Below, piece after piece: positions 20,401-29,798 of a stretch of 64,000 nucleotides of DNA. The DNA lies in contig NZ_JALDST010000001.1 of assembly GCF_022747945.1 (NCBI RefSeq), forward strand, positions 6,138,001 to 6,202,000. The letters run 5' to 3'. The notes under the pieces are model-generated. The model saw nothing but the letters and a program-made list of their open reading frames with translations. It was not told the origin of the DNA and ran no database searches. The number at the start of each line of letters is the position of its first letter. The stretch's first letter is position 1. The DNA comes from Micromonospora sp. R77. GTDB taxonomy: Bacteria > Actinomycetota > Actinomycetes > Mycobacteriales > Micromonosporaceae. Position numbers and translations under genes: made by a program.

Positions 20401-23400
20401 CCGGACGCTGTTCCAGTACCCGACGGTGGCCGGCCTGGCCGGCCGGCTGGACGACGAGACCCAGATCCGTCCGCCGGTCGCCCGCCGGCCGCGCCCGGAC
20501 CGGCTGCCGCTGTCGTCGGCGCAGCGCCGGCTCTGGTTCGTCGACCAGCTCGAAGGACCCAGCGCCACATACAACGCGCCCTTCGCGTTGCGCCTCACCG
20601 GGCCGGTCGACCCGGCCGCCCTCGCCGCGGCACTCACCGACGTGGTCGCCCGGCACGAGGCGCTGCGGACCGTGTTCCAGACCACCGACGGCCTGCCCTG
20701 GCAGCGGATCCTCCCCGCCGACGAGGTGCGATTCTCGGTGCCGGTGCGCACCTGCGCGGAAGCGGACCTCGGCCGCGCCCTGGAGCAGGCCGCCCGCGTG
20801 CCGTTCGACCTCGCGACCGAGGTGCCGATCCGGGCCGAGCTGTTCGCACTCGACGCCGACAATCACGTCCTGCTCCTGACGTTGCACCACATCGCCTGCG
20901 ACGGCTGGTCCACCGGTCCACTGCTGGCGGACCTGGCCGTCGCGTACGCCGCCCGGCACGCCGGTGAGCCCCCGCAGTGGTCGCCGCTGCCGGTGCAGTA
21001 CGCGGACTACACGCTGTGGCAGTGGGACCTGCTCGGCGCCGAGGACGACCCGGACAGCCTGCTCACCCGCCAGTCGCAGTACTGGGCCAGCGTCCTGGCC
21101 GACCTGCCCGACGAACTGGACCTGCCGACCGACCGGCCCCGCCCCGCACTACTGCGCTCCGGAGGCGGTGTCGTCGACCTGCGGCTCGACGCGGAACTGC
21201 ACGGCCGGCTCGCCGCCGTCGCCCGGGCACACCAGGTCACGCTCTTCATGGTGCTGCAGGCCGCGCTGGCGGCGCTGCTCACCCGGCTCGGTGCGGGCAC
21301 CGACATCCCGCTCGGGACGCCGGTCGCGGGGCGTACCGACAGCGCCCTCGATGATCTGGTCGGCTTCTTCGTCAACACGCTGGTCCTGCGCACCGACACC
21401 AGCGGCGATCCCACCTTCGACGCGCTGCTGCGCCGGGTCCGGGACGCCGACCTGACCGCCTTCGCCCACCAGGACGTGCCGTTCGAGACGGTGGTCGACC
21501 TGGTCCGCCCGCCGCGCACGCCGGCCCGGCACCCGCTGTACCAGGTGAGCCTGGTGGTGCAGAACAACGCGCGCGGCGAGCTGGCTATCTCGGGCCTGAC
21601 GGTGCGGACCGAGCCGGTGGGGACCGGCGTGGCGAAGTTCGACCTCACCTTCGCCTTCGGCGAGAACCGCGACGTCGACGGCACCCCGGCCGGCATCGAC
21701 GGCGCCGTCGAGTACGCCCGGGACCTGTTCGACCACGCCAGCGTGGAGGCGATCGGGCAGCGGTTCGTGCGGCTGCTCACCGCCGTCGCCGCCGATCCCG
21801 AGATCCGCATCGGCGACGTCGACGTGCTGACCCCCCAGGAGCGGCACCAGCTGCTCGTGGAGTGGAACGACACCGCCCGCGACGTGCCCCTGGACCGCTG
21901 CCTGCACGACCTGGTGGCCGAGCAGGCGGCCCGGACACCCGACGCCACCGCCCTGATCCACGACGACCGGGAGATCTGCTACGCCGAGCTGGACCGGGCG
22001 GCCAACCGACTGGCCCACCACCTGATGTCCCTGGGGCTCGGCCGGGGCGCGCTCGCCGGCGTCCACCTGGAACGCGGCCCGGATCTGGTGGTCAGCCTCC
22101 TCGCCGTGCTCAAGACCGGCGCCGGGTACACGCTGCTGGATCCGGAATTCCCCACCGAGCGGCTGCGCTGCGCGCTCGCCGACACCGCCGCCCCCGTGAT
22201 CATCACCCGGTCCGGTCTGCTCGACCGGCTCGGCGCGGGGGACGTCACCCACGTCCGGGTCGACACGGACGCCGCCGTCATCGTCGCCCACCCGGCCCAG
22301 GCGCCCGCCGTGTCGGCCGATCCCGGTGACACCGCCTGCGTGATGTTCACCTCCGGCTCCAGCGGGCGACCGAAGGGGGTCGCGGCCCCGCACCGCGCGC
22401 TGGTCGGCACGTTCCTCGGCCAGTCCTACGTCGACTTCGGCGCCGGCCAGGTCTTTCTGCAGTGCGCGCCGATGTCGTGGGACGCGTTCGCGCTGGAGCT
22501 GTTCGGTGCCCTGCTGTTCGGGGGCACCTGTGTGCTGCAACCGGGTAGCCGGCCGGATCCGCAGGCGATCGCCGGTCTGGTCGCCGCGCACGGGGTCACC
22601 ATGCTGCAGATGTCCGCCAGCCTGTTCAACTTCATGACCGACGAGAACCCGACGGTCTTCGAGGGGCTGCGCTGGGCGATCACCGCGGGTGAGGCGGCGT
22701 CGCCGGCCCACGTGCGCAGGGCGATGCGGCAGTGGCCCGGGCTGCGGGTGGCCAACGGGTACGGCCCGGCGGAGAGCATGGGCCTGACCACCGCCTACGA
22801 GGTGCCCCGCGAGGACGGGCCGCCCGGCCGCACGGTGCCGATCGGCGCCCCGGTCGCCAACAAGACCGCTCACCTGCTCGACGTCTCGCTGCAGCCGGTC
22901 CCTCCCGGCGTGGTCGGGGAGCTCTACCTCAGCGGTGCCGGGCTCGCCAACGGTTACGTGGCGCAGCCGGCCCTGACCGCCGAACGGTTCGTGGCCAACC
23001 CGTTCTCCGGCGACGGCTCGCGGATGTACCGCACGGGTGACCTGGGCCGGTGGACCGTCGACGGGGAACTGGAGTTCGTGGGCCGGGCCGACGACCAGGT
23101 CAAGATCCGTGGATTCCGGGTGGAGCGGGCCGAGGTCGAACAGGCCCTGCTGCGCCATCCGGCGCTCACCCGCGCGGCCGTCGAGGTGCGCGAGGACCGA
23201 CCGGGAGACCGGCGGCTCGTCGCCTACGTCGTCGGTGCGGCGGAGCCCGGTGAGGTCCGCGCCCACCTGGCCCGGCAGCTGCCCGAGCACATGGTGCCGT
23301 CGGCGGTCGTGGTGCTCGACGGGCTCCCGATGACCACCAACGGCAAGCTGGACCGCGCCGCGCTGCCCGCCCCGGAGTACCGCACCGCCGGCCGACCGCC

Positions 23401-24433
23401 GCGTACCGACGTCGAACGGCACCTGTGCACCCTCTTTGCCGAGGTACTGGGACTGCCGGAAGTCACGGTCGACGACGATTTCTTCGTCCTCGGCGGGCAC
23501 TCCCTGCTCGGTGCGGTGCTGGCCGGGCGGATCTCCCGAGACCTGGGGACCCCGGTCAGCGTGCGGTCGCTGTTCGAGGCGCCGACCGTGGCCCGGCTGG
23601 CCGAACAGCTCGACACCTGGGCCGACCCGCTGGCGACGATGCTTCCGCTACGTAAGGACGGCAGCGCACCGCCGCTGTTCTGCGTCCACCCGGCCGCCGG
23701 CTTCGGCTGGGTCTACGCCGGGCTGCGCGGGCACCTCCCCGACCGGCCGCTGTATGCGCTGCAGTCACCCGCGCTCGCCGACCCGCACCGGCACACCGAC
23801 GACCTCGACGCGTTGGTGTCGTACCACCTCGCCGAGATCCTCGCCGTCCAACCGACGGGCCCGTACCACCTGCTCGGCTGGTCCTTCGGCGGCGCGCTCG
23901 CCCACGGGATCGCCGCCCGGCTCCGCGCGGCGGGGGAGCAGGTGGCGCTGCTCGCCCTCCTGGACGCCTACCCGTTCGAAGCGGACCCCGGTGCCGCGCC
24001 CCTGCACCCCGACGACCCGGCGGCGATCGCCGCCGTCCTGGACTCGCTGGGACGGCCGGTGCCCGACGGGCCGCTGACGCTCCACGACCTGTCCGGGCTG
24101 GACCTGGACTCCCTGGGCGCCACCGCCGCGTCGGTGCTACGGGTCTTCGTCGACCACGTGAACCTGACCCGGTCGGTCACCTCGCCCCCCTTCGACGGGG
24201 ACCTGCTTCTGTTCACCGCCGCCGAGTCCACCGCGGCACGACGGTGGCCCTCGTACGGGACACGGCACGTCGAGGTGCATCCCGTGCCGTTCTCCCACGG
24301 CCTCATGACAAGCCCGGCGGCGCTGGCCCACATCGGGCCGATCCTCGCCGCCCACCTGACCACCACGCCGAACGCCGGCCGGGTGACCGGCTCCACCCCC
24401 GGACCGGCCACCCCGAAAGGAGAAGCACAGTGA
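11132..24433 (+). CDS. Nonribosomal peptide synthetase, modules 3-6 plus thioesterase
   Basis: The listed start is merely the first GTG in this frame; the C3 domain actually begins upstream at about 11054. Residue numbers count from 11132. C3 (HHIASDG at 100), A3 (NGYSPAE at 719), T3 (Ser 974); C4 (SHAQRRMWF at 1031, HHVACDG at 1152), A4 (NGYGPAE at 1763), T4 (Ser 2016); C5 (2071, HHIVSDG at 2196), A5 (NGYSPAE at 2816), T5 (Ser 3070); C6 (3128, HHIACDG at 3252), A6 (NGYGPAE at 3875), T6 (Ser 4124); then a type I thioesterase (GWSFGG, Ser 4251, with a following LLDAYP Asp and a late FSHG His). All C domains have intact HHxxxDG and there are no E domains, so L residues are expected unless pre-epimerised. 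Codes are A3 DALSMGGIFK, A4 DGLSIAGGLK, A5 DALSMGGIFK, A6 DALSIAGGLK. The TE should release a linear or macrocyclic hexapeptide. Confidence 0.92.
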   Translation: MRVRGRLDPDALRAALGDVMARHEPLRTLFPAVDGEPHAVVPAPEDVRPVLDVVATPAPDAAQVVARVARHRFVLADEAPLRATLIELDDGDSVLVLVLHHIASDGWSMAPLVRDLAAAYAARHAGTAPEWAPLPARYSDYARWQHALLGDEKDQDSLLHAQLRFWTTALAGLPGSPVLPTDHPRPADGATAGDTAALRISPQTHARLADLARAGNVTLFMVLQAALAALLTRLGAGTDVPIGTAVAGRTDAALDDLVGFFVNTLVLRTDTTGDPTFQELLGRVRAADLAAFDHQDVPFDRVVEAVNPPRSTAWHPLFQVMLVLQNTADGEVHLGATPARLEPVRTGTAKFDLNVELRECRSADGSAGGLTGVVEFPGALFDRSTVEAFAARLVRLLDQVAVAPDTRIGAVGLLDTAERDRLLHTWNDTGAPAPSGTLHETVTAVAVATPDATALIFDGHRVGYGELDARADRLARRLASAGARRGTVVGVQLDRGPDLVVAVLAVLKTGAAYTMLDPAFPARRRRAVLAETGAPLVVTHDGAGLDGVRCVPPTDPDDGGPDTGCEPWTAVPVGPDDPACVMFTSGSTGRPKGILTSHRAVLGTLLHQSYVDFGSSEVWLQCAPVSWDAFALELFGPLLTGGTCVLHPGGAPQPELIARLVPECGVTTLHVSASLLNFLIDEYPTVFDQVRQVMTGGEAASVEHVARLLDRHPDLRLVNGYSPAENTIFTVCHRVTRDDADRASIPVGSPIAGKRVHVLDDRLALVPVGVVGELYMAGVGLADGYVNQPGTTATRFVAHPFGAPGERMYRTGDLVRWRADGVLEFVGRADDQVKIRGFRVEPGEVQAALTRHPAVAQAAVVVRQDRPGDPRLTAYVVTRPGPAPTPAALRDHTRDLLPAHLVPSAVVLLDALPVTPNGKLDRAALPAPAADPGTGVVQPPADAREAILCGLFADILGLPEVGRHDDFFALGGHSLLAARLIARVRATFAAEVDIRTVFRTPTVAGLARMLDGAAARRPALRRRTDPAVVPVSHAQRRMWFLREVDRPEAYNVPLAYRLRGRLDRAALVHALADLVDRHEVLRTVLPSVHGQPQPVTLTGVPPVVEVVTCPPNDLPAALGRALAYPFDLAVELPIRVTVFEVGAETVLLLLLHHVACDGSSVGPLTRDLATAYTARHAGTTPDWSPLPVQYADYAAWQDLLLGAADEPESVTATQLRYWTAALDGLPDAPVVPTDRARPPVVGVAGESVPVRFTADTCHRMAALARAARVTPFMVLHAALAAVLTRLGAGTDVPIGSPVAGRPDEALTDLVGFFVNTVVLRTDTSGDPTFRELLGRVRETDLAAYAHQDVPFERVVEAVNPTRSSSWHPLFQVMLVLTDSSGRDLDLPGLECAPAPVEVPVAKFDLTLTLTQGPDGITGSLDYATDLFERATAQTTADALIRLVSAVLADPDRPIGAVELLDPAERRLVLTDWNATEVDAPLELTLGELFERQAASRPDATAVLFEGRPLSYAALDAAANRIGHALVRLGVGPHVIVGVHLDRGPGLVAALLGVLKAGGAYTLLDTAFPAGRLRAVVADTGIPLVISADDGDLLAGLPTTVVRPDTLTGPSTPVGTRAVPTGPACVMFTSGSTGGPKGIVAPHRALAGTFLGQSYVDFDADQVFLQCAPVSWDGFALELFGALLTGATCVLHPGQRPEPDTIAALTAAHDVTMLQMSASLFNLLLDEYPAAFEGLRWAITAGESASVAHVTKAVRQFPHLSVVNGYGPAESMGLTTAHRAGAAPAGATSVPIGGPVANKKVYVLDVALQPVPPGVTGEVYVAGVGLANGYVNRAASTAERFVANPYGGPGERMYRTGDLARWRPDGVLDFVGRADDQVKIRGFRVEPGEVEAVLHRHPAVAQAAVVVREDRPGDRRLVAYVVPVRGNDPLPGLRRYLEERLPAHLMPAAMVALPALPLTANGKLDRRALPVPEVGPDATGRGPRNPREEILCGLFGDVLGLTGVGIDDDFFALGGHSLLATRLISRVRSVLGAELPIRAVFQWPTVCGLADRLTRAERPPVRSRPRPERVPLSFAQQRLWFLDRLDGPSATYNAPLAVRLRGPVDLPALAGAVTDVVARHEVLRTVFVVQDGEPSQVVLPPAEVDLAVVDCTAEGLDAAVARAVAEPHDLSRTDRAPVRATLLAVGPDDNVLLLMLHHIVSDGWSLGPLLRDLSAAYRARREGAEPERDPLAVQYIDYTLWQRELLGAEDDPHSLLSRQLAYWTEALAGLPEELTLPTDRPRPARPSHRGDVVTLDLGGELYPALTGLARETGVTLFMVLQAGLAALLTRLGAGTDVPIGSPVAGRTDQALDDLVGFFVNTLVLRTDTSGEPSFRDLLARVRETDLAAYTHQDVPFERLVEALNPARSTARHPLFQVNLVVQNNSAATAEFPGVRAQILPVGADVAKFDLGLAFVEQLPEGGSGGLTGYLEYACDLFDRATAEAIGRRLVRLLSALSTDPDLPIGAVDLFDPGERTRLMHEWNDTATVVPDACLHEMFEAHAADRPEATALVCGDRTVSYAALNADADRISHGLSRAGIGVGDVVGVHLPRGPELVAAVLGVLKAGAAYTMLDPDFPPERLAAVVAQAAVALVLTDEVGFAGHPATRQIADLLRDPTVAGTGSGDGPARRARPGDVACVMFTSGSTGQPKGIASPHRAVVGTLCGQDFVRFGPGEVVLQCSPVSWDAFALELFGALLFGGTCVLHPGGKPEPAVIAELIARRHVSTVHLSASLLNFLLDEYPGVLTGVDQVMTGGERASVSHLAALLEAYPGVRVVNGYSPAESMIFTTCHTVEPADVARGTVPVGRPIRNKRVYVLDEALRPVPVGVAGELYMAGVGLADGYVRQAALTAERFVAHPYGAPGERMYRTGDVVRWRADGVLDFLGRADDQVKIRGFRVEPREVEATVGGYPGVARTAVVVHEVGPGDKRLVAYVVARAGTAVSVTDLRRHVADRLPEHLVPQAFVLVDAFPLTPTGKLDRRALPVPEFTGTSSGRPPRTPREEILCGLFAEVLTLPGVGVDDDFFALGGHSLLAARLISRVRAALGAELAIRTLFQYPTVAGLAGRLDDETQIRPPVARRPRPDRLPLSSAQRRLWFVDQLEGPSATYNAPFALRLTGPVDPAALAAALTDVVARHEALRTVFQTTDGLPWQRILPADEVRFSVPVRTCAEADLGRALEQAARVPFDLATEVPIRAELFALDADNHVLLLTLHHIACDGWSTGPLLADLAVAYAARHAGEPPQWSPLPVQYADYTLWQWDLLGAEDDPDSLLTRQSQYWASVLADLPDELDLPTDRPRPALLRSGGGVVDLRLDAELHGRLAAVARAHQVTLFMVLQAALAALLTRLGAGTDIPLGTPVAGRTDSALDDLVGFFVNTLVLRTDTSGDPTFDALLRRVRDADLTAFAHQDVPFETVVDLVRPPRTPARHPLYQVSLVVQNNARGELAISGLTVRTEPVGTGVAKFDLTFAFGENRDVDGTPAGIDGAVEYARDLFDHASVEAIGQRFVRLLTAVAADPEIRIGDVDVLTPQERHQLLVEWNDTARDVPLDRCLHDLVAEQAARTPDATALIHDDREICYAELDRAANRLAHHLMSLGLGRGALAGVHLERGPDLVVSLLAVLKTGAGYTLLDPEFPTERLRCALADTAAPVIITRSGLLDRLGAGDVTHVRVDTDAAVIVAHPAQAPAVSADPGDTACVMFTSGSSGRPKGVAAPHRALVGTFLGQSYVDFGAGQVFLQCAPMSWDAFALELFGALLFGGTCVLQPGSRPDPQAIAGLVAAHGVTMLQMSASLFNFMTDENPTVFEGLRWAITAGEAASPAHVRRAMRQWPGLRVANGYGPAESMGLTTAYEVPREDGPPGRTVPIGAPVANKTAHLLDVSLQPVPPGVVGELYLSGAGLANGYVAQPALTAERFVANPFSGDGSRMYRTGDLGRWTVDGELEFVGRADDQVKIRGFRVERAEVEQALLRHPALTRAAVEVREDRPGDRRLVAYVVGAAEPGEVRAHLARQLPEHMVPSAVVVLDGLPMTTNGKLDRAALPAPEYRTAGRPPRTDVERHLCTLFAEVLGLPEVTVDDDFFVLGGHSLLGAVLAGRISRDLGTPVSVRSLFEAPTVARLAEQLDTWADPLATMLPLRKDGSAPPLFCVHPAAGFGWVYAGLRGHLPDRPLYALQSPALADPHRHTDDLDALVSYHLAEILAVQPTGPYHLLGWSFGGALAHGIAARLRAAGEQVALLALLDAYPFEADPGAAPLHPDDPAAIAAVLDSLGRPVPDGPLTLHDLSGLDLDSLGATAASVLRVFVDHVNLTRSVTSPPFDGDLLLFTAAESTAARRWPSYGTRHVEVHPVPFSHGLMTSPAALAHIGPILAAHLTTTPNAGRVTGSTPGPATPKGEAQ

Positions 24434-24807
24434 CTGACACCGTCGTCCATCCCGAGCTGCACGCCCGGACCGTGCGTGACTACTTCGGTCTCATCGACAC
24501 CGGTGACCTACTGGATTCGGTCGCCCTGTTCGCCCCCGACGCCGTCTACCACCGCCCCGGCCACCCACCGATGGTCGGCCGGGAGCGGATCGCCCACTTC
24601 TACTGCGAGCTGCGACCCATCCGATCGGGCGTGCACACCCTCGACGCCGTGATCGCCGACGGGACTGGTGTCGCCGCCCACGGCGGGTTCCGGGGCGTGG
24701 CCCTGGACGGATCACCGATCGACCTGCGCTTCGCCGACTTCTTCGAGTTCGACGGATCCGGTGCCATCACCCGCCGGGAGACCTACTTCTCCGCCCCGCT
24801 CGTCTGA
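24430..24807 (+). CDS. NTF2/SnoaL-like fold small protein
   Basis: The 125-aa protein fits the SnoaL/NTF2 fold: an opening helix ([32 protein letters not shown]), the [14 protein letters not shown] segment and a C-terminal sheet ending in ETYFSAPLV. Members are cyclases, isomerases or hydroxylase partners, or of unknown role; residues alone do not assign activity here. The GTG at 24430 overlaps the NRPS stop (GTGA) and has AAAGGAG just upstream (24416-24422), so it is translated with the NRPS. It is probably a tailoring or precursor enzyme of the pathway. Confidence 0.75.
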   Translation: MTDTVVHPELHARTVRDYFGLIDTGDLLDSVALFAPDAVYHRPGHPPMVGRERIAHFYCELRPIRSGVHTLDAVIADGTGVAAHGGFRGVALDGSPIDLRFADFFEFDGSGAITRRETYFSAPLV

Positions 24808-24913
24808 GTCCCGTCACCGTTCACCGCAGTCCCGTCGGGCTCGACCCACCCGCGTCCACGCCCCGCATGCCCGCGCGCCCAGGCACCACCGACCCTGAGG
24901 AGCACTGAGCACC

Positions 24914-25993
24914 ATGACCCAGACCCACGCCCCCGTCTCCCGCACCCCGCACGTCGAGCACGGTGCGCAGTTCACCGACACCCTCGTCACCGCGACCTGG
25001 ACCCCGTCCACCGGCTGGAGCCCGGCCACCCGCGGCCCGCTGACGAACTTCGCCATGCACCCCGGCATGATCGGCCTGCACTACGGCCAGGTGGTCTTCG
25101 AGGGCCTGAAGGCCCACCGGCAGGTCGACGGCTCCATGGCGGTGTTCCGGCCCCGGGACAACGCCCTGCGGTTCCAGCGCTCCGCGCGCCGGCTCGCGAT
25201 GCCGGAGGTGCCCGAGGAGATGTTCCTCCAGGCGGTCGACGCAGTCGTCGCCGCCGACGGCCACCACATCGACGACGACCCGAACGTCAGCCTCTATCTG
25301 CGCCCCCTGCTGTTCGCCAGCGAGGCCAACCTGATGCTCCGGCCGGCGAACGAATACACCTTCATGATGATGGCCTTCGTGGCGGGCGGATTCTTCGGCA
25401 GCGCCGTCGAGCCGGTGCGGGTGTGGGTGAGCCGGGACACGGCCAGGGCGTTCCCCGGCGGCACCGGCGACGTCAAGTGCGCCGCCAACTACGCGGGGGC
25501 GTTCCTGACCCAGCGCGAGGCGCAGATGCAGGGCTGCCACCAGGTCGTCTGGCTCGACGCCAGGGAGGGACGCTGGGTCGAGGAGCTCGGCGGCATGAAC
25601 CTGTTCTTCGTGCGGGGCAGCGGTGCCGACGCCGAGGTGCTCACCCCTGAGCTGACCGGCACCCTCCTGCCCGGCGTCACCCGGGACACCCTGCTCACCC
25701 TCGCCACCCGGCTCGGCTACCGCAGCGGCACCACCCGCCTGTCCGTCTCCCAGTGGCAGCAGGAGTGCGCCGACGGCACCATCACCGAGGTCTTCGCCTG
25801 CGGGACGGCCGCAGTGGTCACACCGGTCGGCGCGGTCCGCGACGGCAGCACCGAATGGACGGTCGGCGACGGGACGCCCGGCCCGGTCACCATGCGGTTG
25901 CGCGAGGCGTTGCTCGACCTGCACCACGGCAAGGCCCCGGACCCGGACAGCTGGATGTATCCGGTGAGAGCCGGCAGTCCTCACCGGCAGTAG
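24914..25993 (+). CDS. Class IV aminotransferase, branched-chain type
   Basis: The 359-aa PLP enzyme of fold type IV resembles actinobacterial branched-chain aminotransferases (IlvE). The PLP lysine lies in GGTGDVKCAANYAG (about residues 184-197), and the cofactor-binding EELGGMNLFFV follows near 225. Such enzymes interconvert Val, Leu and Ile with their 2-oxo acids using glutamate; relatives in gene clusters act on unusual beta-branched substrates. It lies 106 bp after the SnoaL-like gene with a GAGGAG site (24897-24902) before the ATG at 24914, and it is followed at once by a strong hairpin, marking the operon end. It may provide the second class of NRPS residue or a beta-branched precursor (inference). 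Confidence 0.88.
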   Translation: MTQTHAPVSRTPHVEHGAQFTDTLVTATWTPSTGWSPATRGPLTNFAMHPGMIGLHYGQVVFEGLKAHRQVDGSMAVFRPRDNALRFQRSARRLAMPEVPEEMFLQAVDAVVAADGHHIDDDPNVSLYLRPLLFASEANLMLRPANEYTFMMMAFVAGGFFGSAVEPVRVWVSRDTARAFPGGTGDVKCAANYAGAFLTQREAQMQGCHQVVWLDAREGRWVEELGGMNLFFVRGSGADAEVLTPELTGTLLPGVTRDTLLTLATRLGYRSGTTRLSVSQWQQECADGTITEVFACGTAAVVTPVGAVRDGSTEWTVGDGTPGPVTMRLREALLDLHHGKAPDPDSWMYPVRAGSPHRQ

Positions 25994-26026
25994 CCTCGCC
26001 GGCACACGCTGGACCGTGCGTGGGCA

Positions 26027-26066
26027 GGGCAGCGGGGCGACGGCGGAGGCCGACGCCCCGCTGCCC
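26027..26066 (+). terminator. Hairpin terminator at the end of the NRPS operon
   Basis: A perfect 13-bp stem (GGGCAGCGGGGCG, 26027-26039, pairing with 26054-26066) and a 14-nt loop lie 34 bp past the aminotransferase stop. There is no T-run, as is common in actinomycetes. It marks the likely downstream border of the biosynthetic operon. Confidence 0.7.
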
Positions 26067-26241
26067 CGTCAGCCGGGCCAGGTCCGCCCATCGGGGTCAG
26101 CATGCGCAGCTCGCCGCGAACAATGCCGCGACATCTGCCTCGGCCGCCGTCACCGGACAACTGGAGCCAGCGGACCGCGATCACCCCTGATCGCGGTCTT
26201 CTGGCGTTGCTCCGGCACCGCCTACGTCGGGCACCCTCGGG

Positions 26242-26805
26242 TCAGCCGCGCAACGGCGCTCGGTTGCGCAGCAGCGCCGCAGTCTGCTCGCACCACTCTC
26301 GGTTCTCCTGCTCGAACCGGCGGCCGCGTAGACACGTCAAATACGGCCCGATGCGCTCGCTCTCGCGGAGGAACGTCTCCTCGTCCTGCTCGCCACGTAG
26401 CCGCTGCAGCATCCGATCGAAGATTTCCACCTTCGCTGCCGCCATGACCGCACGCTCCTGGAGCTGAGCGATGACCGGGGTCGGATCCAGCCGGTCGACG
26501 GCTTGGACCATGACGAGCAGATCCTCCCGGATGAACGGCGGCTTCGACGGCACCGCGGCGAACGCGGCCAGCTCCGCGAGGCCGGCATCGGTGACCGTGA
26601 ACAGTCGCTTGTTGGGCCGGTCCCGTTGGATGACCTGCCGGCCGGTGATCAGTCCCGCACGCTCCAGCTTGGTCAGCTCGGCATAGAGCTGCTGGGGCAC
26701 CGCGTACCAGAAGTTCGACAGCGACACGTCGAAGGCCTTGGCCAGCTGGTACCCGCTGTACTCGCCGTCGAGCAGTGCCGCCAGCACCGCGTGCCGTAAC
26801 GCCAT
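26242..26805 (-). CDS. PadR-family transcriptional regulator
   Basis: The 187-aa protein has an N-terminal winged helix (MALRHAVLAALLDGEYSGYQ, then YAELTKLERAGLITGRQVIQ), followed by the helical C-terminal dimerisation half seen in the longer PadR class. PadR proteins usually repress a neighbouring divergent unit and are released by a small molecule. Here the neighbour is the NTF2-remnant / F420-oxidoreductase unit starting at 26879. An inverted repeat in the gap (26834-26853) is the probable operator, placed so that binding would also repress its own gene. The ATG at 26805 has a GAGG site nine bases upstream. It is convergent with the NRPS operon and is not obviously its regulator. Confidence 0.9.
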   Translation of the reverse strand: MALRHAVLAALLDGEYSGYQLAKAFDVSLSNFWYAVPQQLYAELTKLERAGLITGRQVIQRDRPNKRLFTVTDAGLAELAAFAAVPSKPPFIREDLLVMVQAVDRLDPTPVIAQLQERAVMAAAKVEIFDRMLQRLRGEQDEETFLRESERIGPYLTCLRGRRFEQENREWCEQTAALLRNRAPLRG

Positions 26806-26833
26806 TGCCCGGACCTCACACTTCCCTGGCTAC

Positions 26834-26853
26834 ATAGTCAGTGATATGACTAT
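26834..26853. promoter_or_regulatory. Inverted-repeat operator in the PadR divergent promoter
   Basis: A perfect 7-bp inverted repeat, ATAGTCA-N6-TGACTAT, lies in an unusually AT-rich stretch between the divergent PadR and NTF2/oxidoreductase genes. A TAGAAT at 26862-26867 is a fair -10 for the rightward unit. Size, symmetry and position fit a PadR dimer site controlling both directions. Confidence 0.65.
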
Positions 26854-26878
26854 TCCTATCGTAGAATATGGGGAGGCC

Positions 26879-27124
26879 ATGGTGACGACCGTCGAGCGGT
26901 TCCGCGCCGCCGTCGAGGCCGGGGACCCGGACGCGTTCGAGTCGCACATCCTCGTCTTCCGCGCGACCGTACGTGGCAAGCAGATCCACGGCCTCGATCT
27001 GCTCCAGCTCGACGACGACGGTCTGATCGATGAATTCACGGTCATGGTCCGTCCCCTGTCCGCCGTCACCGCCCTGAGCGAGGCGGTCGCCGCCGGTATC
27101 GCCGCCGATGGCATCTCGGCGTGA
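26879..27124 (+). CDS. Shortened NTF2/SnoaL-like protein (probable internal deletion)
   Basis: The 81-aa product starts like an NTF2-family protein (MVTTVERFRAAVEAGDPDAFES). It then passes directly to the typical C-terminal half (ILVFRATVRGKQIHGLDLLQ, then DDDGLIDEFTVMVRPLSAVTALS). Full members are about 120-140 aa, so roughly 50 central residues seem lost without breaking the frame. The ATG at 26879 is chosen because an in-frame ATG at 26846 lies inside the operator. It is followed 16 bp later by the F420 oxidoreductase gene. It may be a non-functional remnant or a minimal variant. Confidence 0.6.
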   Translation: MVTTVERFRAAVEAGDPDAFESHILVFRATVRGKQIHGLDLLQLDDDGLIDEFTVMVRPLSAVTALSEAVAAGIAADGISA

Positions 27125-27140
27125 CACGGAAGGCCCGGCA

Positions 27141-28166
27141 ATGAAACTCGGGTACACCACCGGTTACTGGTCCTCCGGACCCCCCGCCGGGGTCACAGAG
27201 GCCATCGCGGAGGCCGACCGCCTCGGCTTCGACTCGGTCTGGGCCGCCGAGGCCTACGGCTCGGACTGCCTCACCCCGCTCGCCTGGTGGGGCGCCAGCA
27301 CCTCCCGTGTGCGGCTGGGCACCAACATCATGCAGATCTCGGCCCGCACGCCCACCGCCGCCGCGATGGCGGCGCTCACCCTCGACCATCTGTCCGGCGG
27401 TCGGTTCGTCCTCGGGCTCGGCGCCTCCGGCCCGCAGGTCGTGGAGGGATGGTACGGCCAGCCGTACCCCCGGCCGCTGGCGCGTACCCGGGAGTACATC
27501 GACATCATCCGCGCCGTTCTCGCCCGCAACGGTCCGGTCCGGTACGACGGCGAGTTCCACCAGCTACCGCATCGCGGTGGCACCGGCCTGGGTAAACCGC
27601 TGAAGTCCACCGTCCACCCGCTGCGCACCGACATTCCCATCTTCCTCGCCGCCGAAGGGCCGAAGAACGTGGCGTTGGCCGCCGAGATCGCCGACGGCTG
27701 GTTGCCGTTGTTCTTCTCTCCGAAGGCGGACGGGTTCTATCGGGCCGCGCTGGCCGAGGGCTTCGGCCGACCGGGCGCCCGCCGCAGCCCGGACGAGTTC
27801 GAGATCGCCGCGACGGTGCCGATCATCGTCGCGGACGACGTGGAGTGGGCGGCCGACCGGATCCGACCGTTCGTCGCGCTGTACGTCGGCGGCATGGGCG
27901 CCAAGTCGGCCAACTTCCACCGGGACGTCATCGCCCGGCTCGGTTACGAGCGGGAATGCGACCTCATCACCGAGGCCTACCTGACGGGCAGGAAACAGGA
28001 CGCCATCGCCGCCGTGCCGACCACGCTGGTGGAGGACATCGCGCTGATCGGGCCCGCCGCGAAGATCAAGGACGAGCTGCAGCGGTGGCGCGAGAGCGTC
28101 GTCACCACCCTGCTGGTTTCGGGCGGCCCCCGGCAGCTGCGCCAGATCGCCGAGCTGATCGACTGA
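27141..28166 (+). CDS. LLM-class F420-dependent oxidoreductase
   Basis: The 341-aa luciferase-like TIM-barrel protein shows an N-terminal KLGYTTGYWS strand, FDSVWAAEAYGSD, RVRLGTNIMQISARTPTAAAM, LDHLSGGRFVLGLGASGPQV and the IPIFLAAEGPKN phosphate-binding region. This is the pattern of the actinobacterial F420-using branch, which catalyses hydride transfer on varied substrates. The ATG at 27141 follows ACGGAAGG (27126-27133). It lies 16 bp behind the shortened NTF2 gene in the unit facing PadR, so it is probably induced when PadR is released. The substrate is unknown. Confidence 0.88.
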   Translation: MKLGYTTGYWSSGPPAGVTEAIAEADRLGFDSVWAAEAYGSDCLTPLAWWGASTSRVRLGTNIMQISARTPTAAAMAALTLDHLSGGRFVLGLGASGPQVVEGWYGQPYPRPLARTREYIDIIRAVLARNGPVRYDGEFHQLPHRGGTGLGKPLKSTVHPLRTDIPIFLAAEGPKNVALAAEIADGWLPLFFSPKADGFYRAALAEGFGRPGARRSPDEFEIAATVPIIVADDVEWAADRIRPFVALYVGGMGAKSANFHRDVIARLGYERECDLITEAYLTGRKQDAIAAVPTTLVEDIALIGPAAKIKDELQRWRESVVTTLLVSGGPRQLRQIAELID

Positions 28167-28213
28167 CGACAGGGCTTTCTGCGAGTCGCCGGGGTCGACG
28201 ACGGAGCCGGGGC

Positions 28214-28510
28214 TCAGCGACTGTTACCGCCTTCCGCACGCTCACGATCGGCGCTTACCCGGACGTCGCGAAAGTCCAGTACGGCCGCCCGAGCGGTGCG
28301 AACGAGCGTCGCAAGATTGCCGCGCGCCAGCAACAGCACGTCGTCGAGGACCTGCGGAGGCATCTCAAGCTCACGCGGGCCGTAGCAGTCGTGCCACGCC
28401 ATGTCCGTGAGGTGCAGCAGATCGAGCGCGGCCTCGACCTCCCGCGCAGCGAACAGTGCCTCGACACGAGGCCTGCGTTCCTGGCGGCGCTGCTCACTTC
28501 CGGTCGCCAT
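28214..28510 (-). CDS. Small conserved protein of unknown function
   Basis: The 98-aa acidic helical protein reads naturally, with DLLHLTDMAWHDCYG and VLDDVLLLARGNLATLV. It resembles an actinobacterial family of small proteins often seen near other accessory genes, but I cannot name a function. It starts at the ATG at 28510 with a GGGAGG site just upstream, and has no transmembrane or signal segment. It stands alone, convergent with the F420 oxidoreductase gene. Confidence 0.65.
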   Translation of the reverse strand: MATGSEQRRQERRPRVEALFAAREVEAALDLLHLTDMAWHDCYGPRELEMPPQVLDDVLLLARGNLATLVRTARAAVLDFRDVRVSADRERAEGGNSR

Positions 28511-28675
28511 CGATGTCCTCCCAGCCGTGCCCGTAGGTCAAGAGGATCGCCCACCACCGCTCGCGTCGGCAACGGCCAGGTTCGCTTCACCTCCGTGCCG
28601 GACCCCGGGATGGCACGAGGCAGGCCGCAAATTAGTTTGTGCTGGCGACGCCCCTGCACCAAGCTGCCGCTAACG

Positions 28676-28849
28676 GTGGCTCGGTACTGGCAGCGCAACA
28701 CCGCCGAGCGGCGCGTGAACAATCTCAAGCAGTTCCGCGCCGTGGCCACCCGCTACGACAAGCACAACTACATGTACGTGGCCACGGTGAAAATCGCCAC
28801 CCTGAAGATCTGGCTAAGCGAACTCGCCCGAGGTGATCCAGTGGCTTGA
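28676..28849 (+). pseudogene. C-terminal remnant of an IS5-family transposase
   Basis: An open frame reads ARYWQRNTAERRVNNLKQFR, then AVATRYDKHNYMYVATVKIATLKIWL before the stop at 28849. The Y-x-x-R-N-x-x-E-R-x-x-N-x-L-K pattern with downstream ATRYDK is the C-terminal catalytic Glu region of IS5-type DDE transposases. The first two thirds of the gene and both inverted repeats are absent, so this is a fossil. Confidence 0.75.
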
Positions 28850-28870
28850 CCGGTCGGCCACACTTGCGGC

Positions 28871-29356
28871 GTGACGACGACAATCGTGCCAGTAGCCTGT
28901 ACCCATTCGGCGTTCGATCAGGTAGCTGCCCTTTTCGACGACTACCGGGTGCACTACGGCAGACCGTCATCTCCCGAGGTGACCCGCTCCTGGTTGCACG
29001 AACAGCTCAGACAGCACCGGATCTGCGCTGCTGCCGCCGTTCAGGCCGATCATGTGTGCGGCTTCATCACCCTCACGATCATGCCCGCCTCGCTCATGCT
29101 GGGCACCGTATGGTCGATCCGCGACCTGTACGTGGCGCCACGCTATCGCCGTAGCGGTATCGCGAACGCACTCCTGCAGCACACCATCCATGACGCGCGC
29201 GCCGCCGGCGCGCTTCGCGTGTCACTCCAAACCGAGGCCGACAACATCCCGGCTTTGACGCTCTACACCGATGTCGGCTTCCGGCCCGTCACCGGCCTGC
29301 AAATACTCAATCTAAGCTTAGGTTCCACCCCTCAAGACCCAGGAGACACGACCTAG
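28871..29356 (+). CDS. GNAT-family N-acetyltransferase
   Basis: The 161-aa protein has the GNAT core: a central CGFITLTIMP strand, then IRDLYVAPRYRRSGIANALL, which contains the acetyl-CoA-binding R/Q-x-x-G-x-A motif, and LYTDVGFRPV near the end. It transfers an acetyl group to an unknown amine. The GTG at 28871 is the only start that keeps the first helix. It is a single-gene unit just after a transposase fossil, so it may be acquired DNA. Confidence 0.85.
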   Translation: MTTTIVPVACTHSAFDQVAALFDDYRVHYGRPSSPEVTRSWLHEQLRQHRICAAAAVQADHVCGFITLTIMPASLMLGTVWSIRDLYVAPRYRRSGIANALLQHTIHDARAAGALRVSLQTEADNIPALTLYTDVGFRPVTGLQILNLSLGSTPQDPGDTT

Positions 29357-29534
29357 AAGCAGCGTGGCTGGCAGATCATCCGCTGCTGGGGTGAAGACCG
29401 TCCGATGGTGGTGGAGAGGCGACGTAAAGTCCGCCGGCCGACGCGGACACGGCCCGCCACACGGCAGGCCGCGCCGAACCGTCCTCGCCCGGCAGGTCTT
29501 CCTACCGGGCGTGGCGATCCGCTACACATAGCGT

Positions 29535-29798
29535 GTGGATCACCTCTATTGGAACCTTGGCGCGTGCGCGGGCGGCGCCGTGTTCGAGATCGGGTTACGC
29601 GGGTCGACCGCCCGGGTCTGCCTCATGGACGACGATGAGTACCAGGCGTACCTCGACGGTGACGAGTACGAGTTCTTCGGCGGCTTCTACGACCTCACCC
29701 CCGTAATCCTGGAGGTCCCCTACGACGACCAGTGGTGGCTCGTGGTGGACAGCAACCCCAACAACATCAGGGTCACGGTGAACCAGGTCTTCGACTGA
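29535..29798 (+). CDS. DUF1883-type small protein
   Basis: The 87-aa beta-rich protein has the DUF1883 pattern: HLYWNLGACAGGAVFEIGL, then VCLMDDDEYQAYLDGDEYEF, FFGGFYDLTPVILEVP and a final WWLVVDSN segment. DUF1883 occurs alone or fused to other domains, including TIR in some proteins (general knowledge), and its biochemical role is not settled. The start is the GTG at 29535. It is convergent with the phage-like pair on the other strand. Confidence 0.7.
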   Translation: MDHLYWNLGACAGGAVFEIGLRGSTARVCLMDDDEYQAYLDGDEYEFFGGFYDLTPVILEVPYDDQWWLVVDSNPNNIRVTVNQVFD

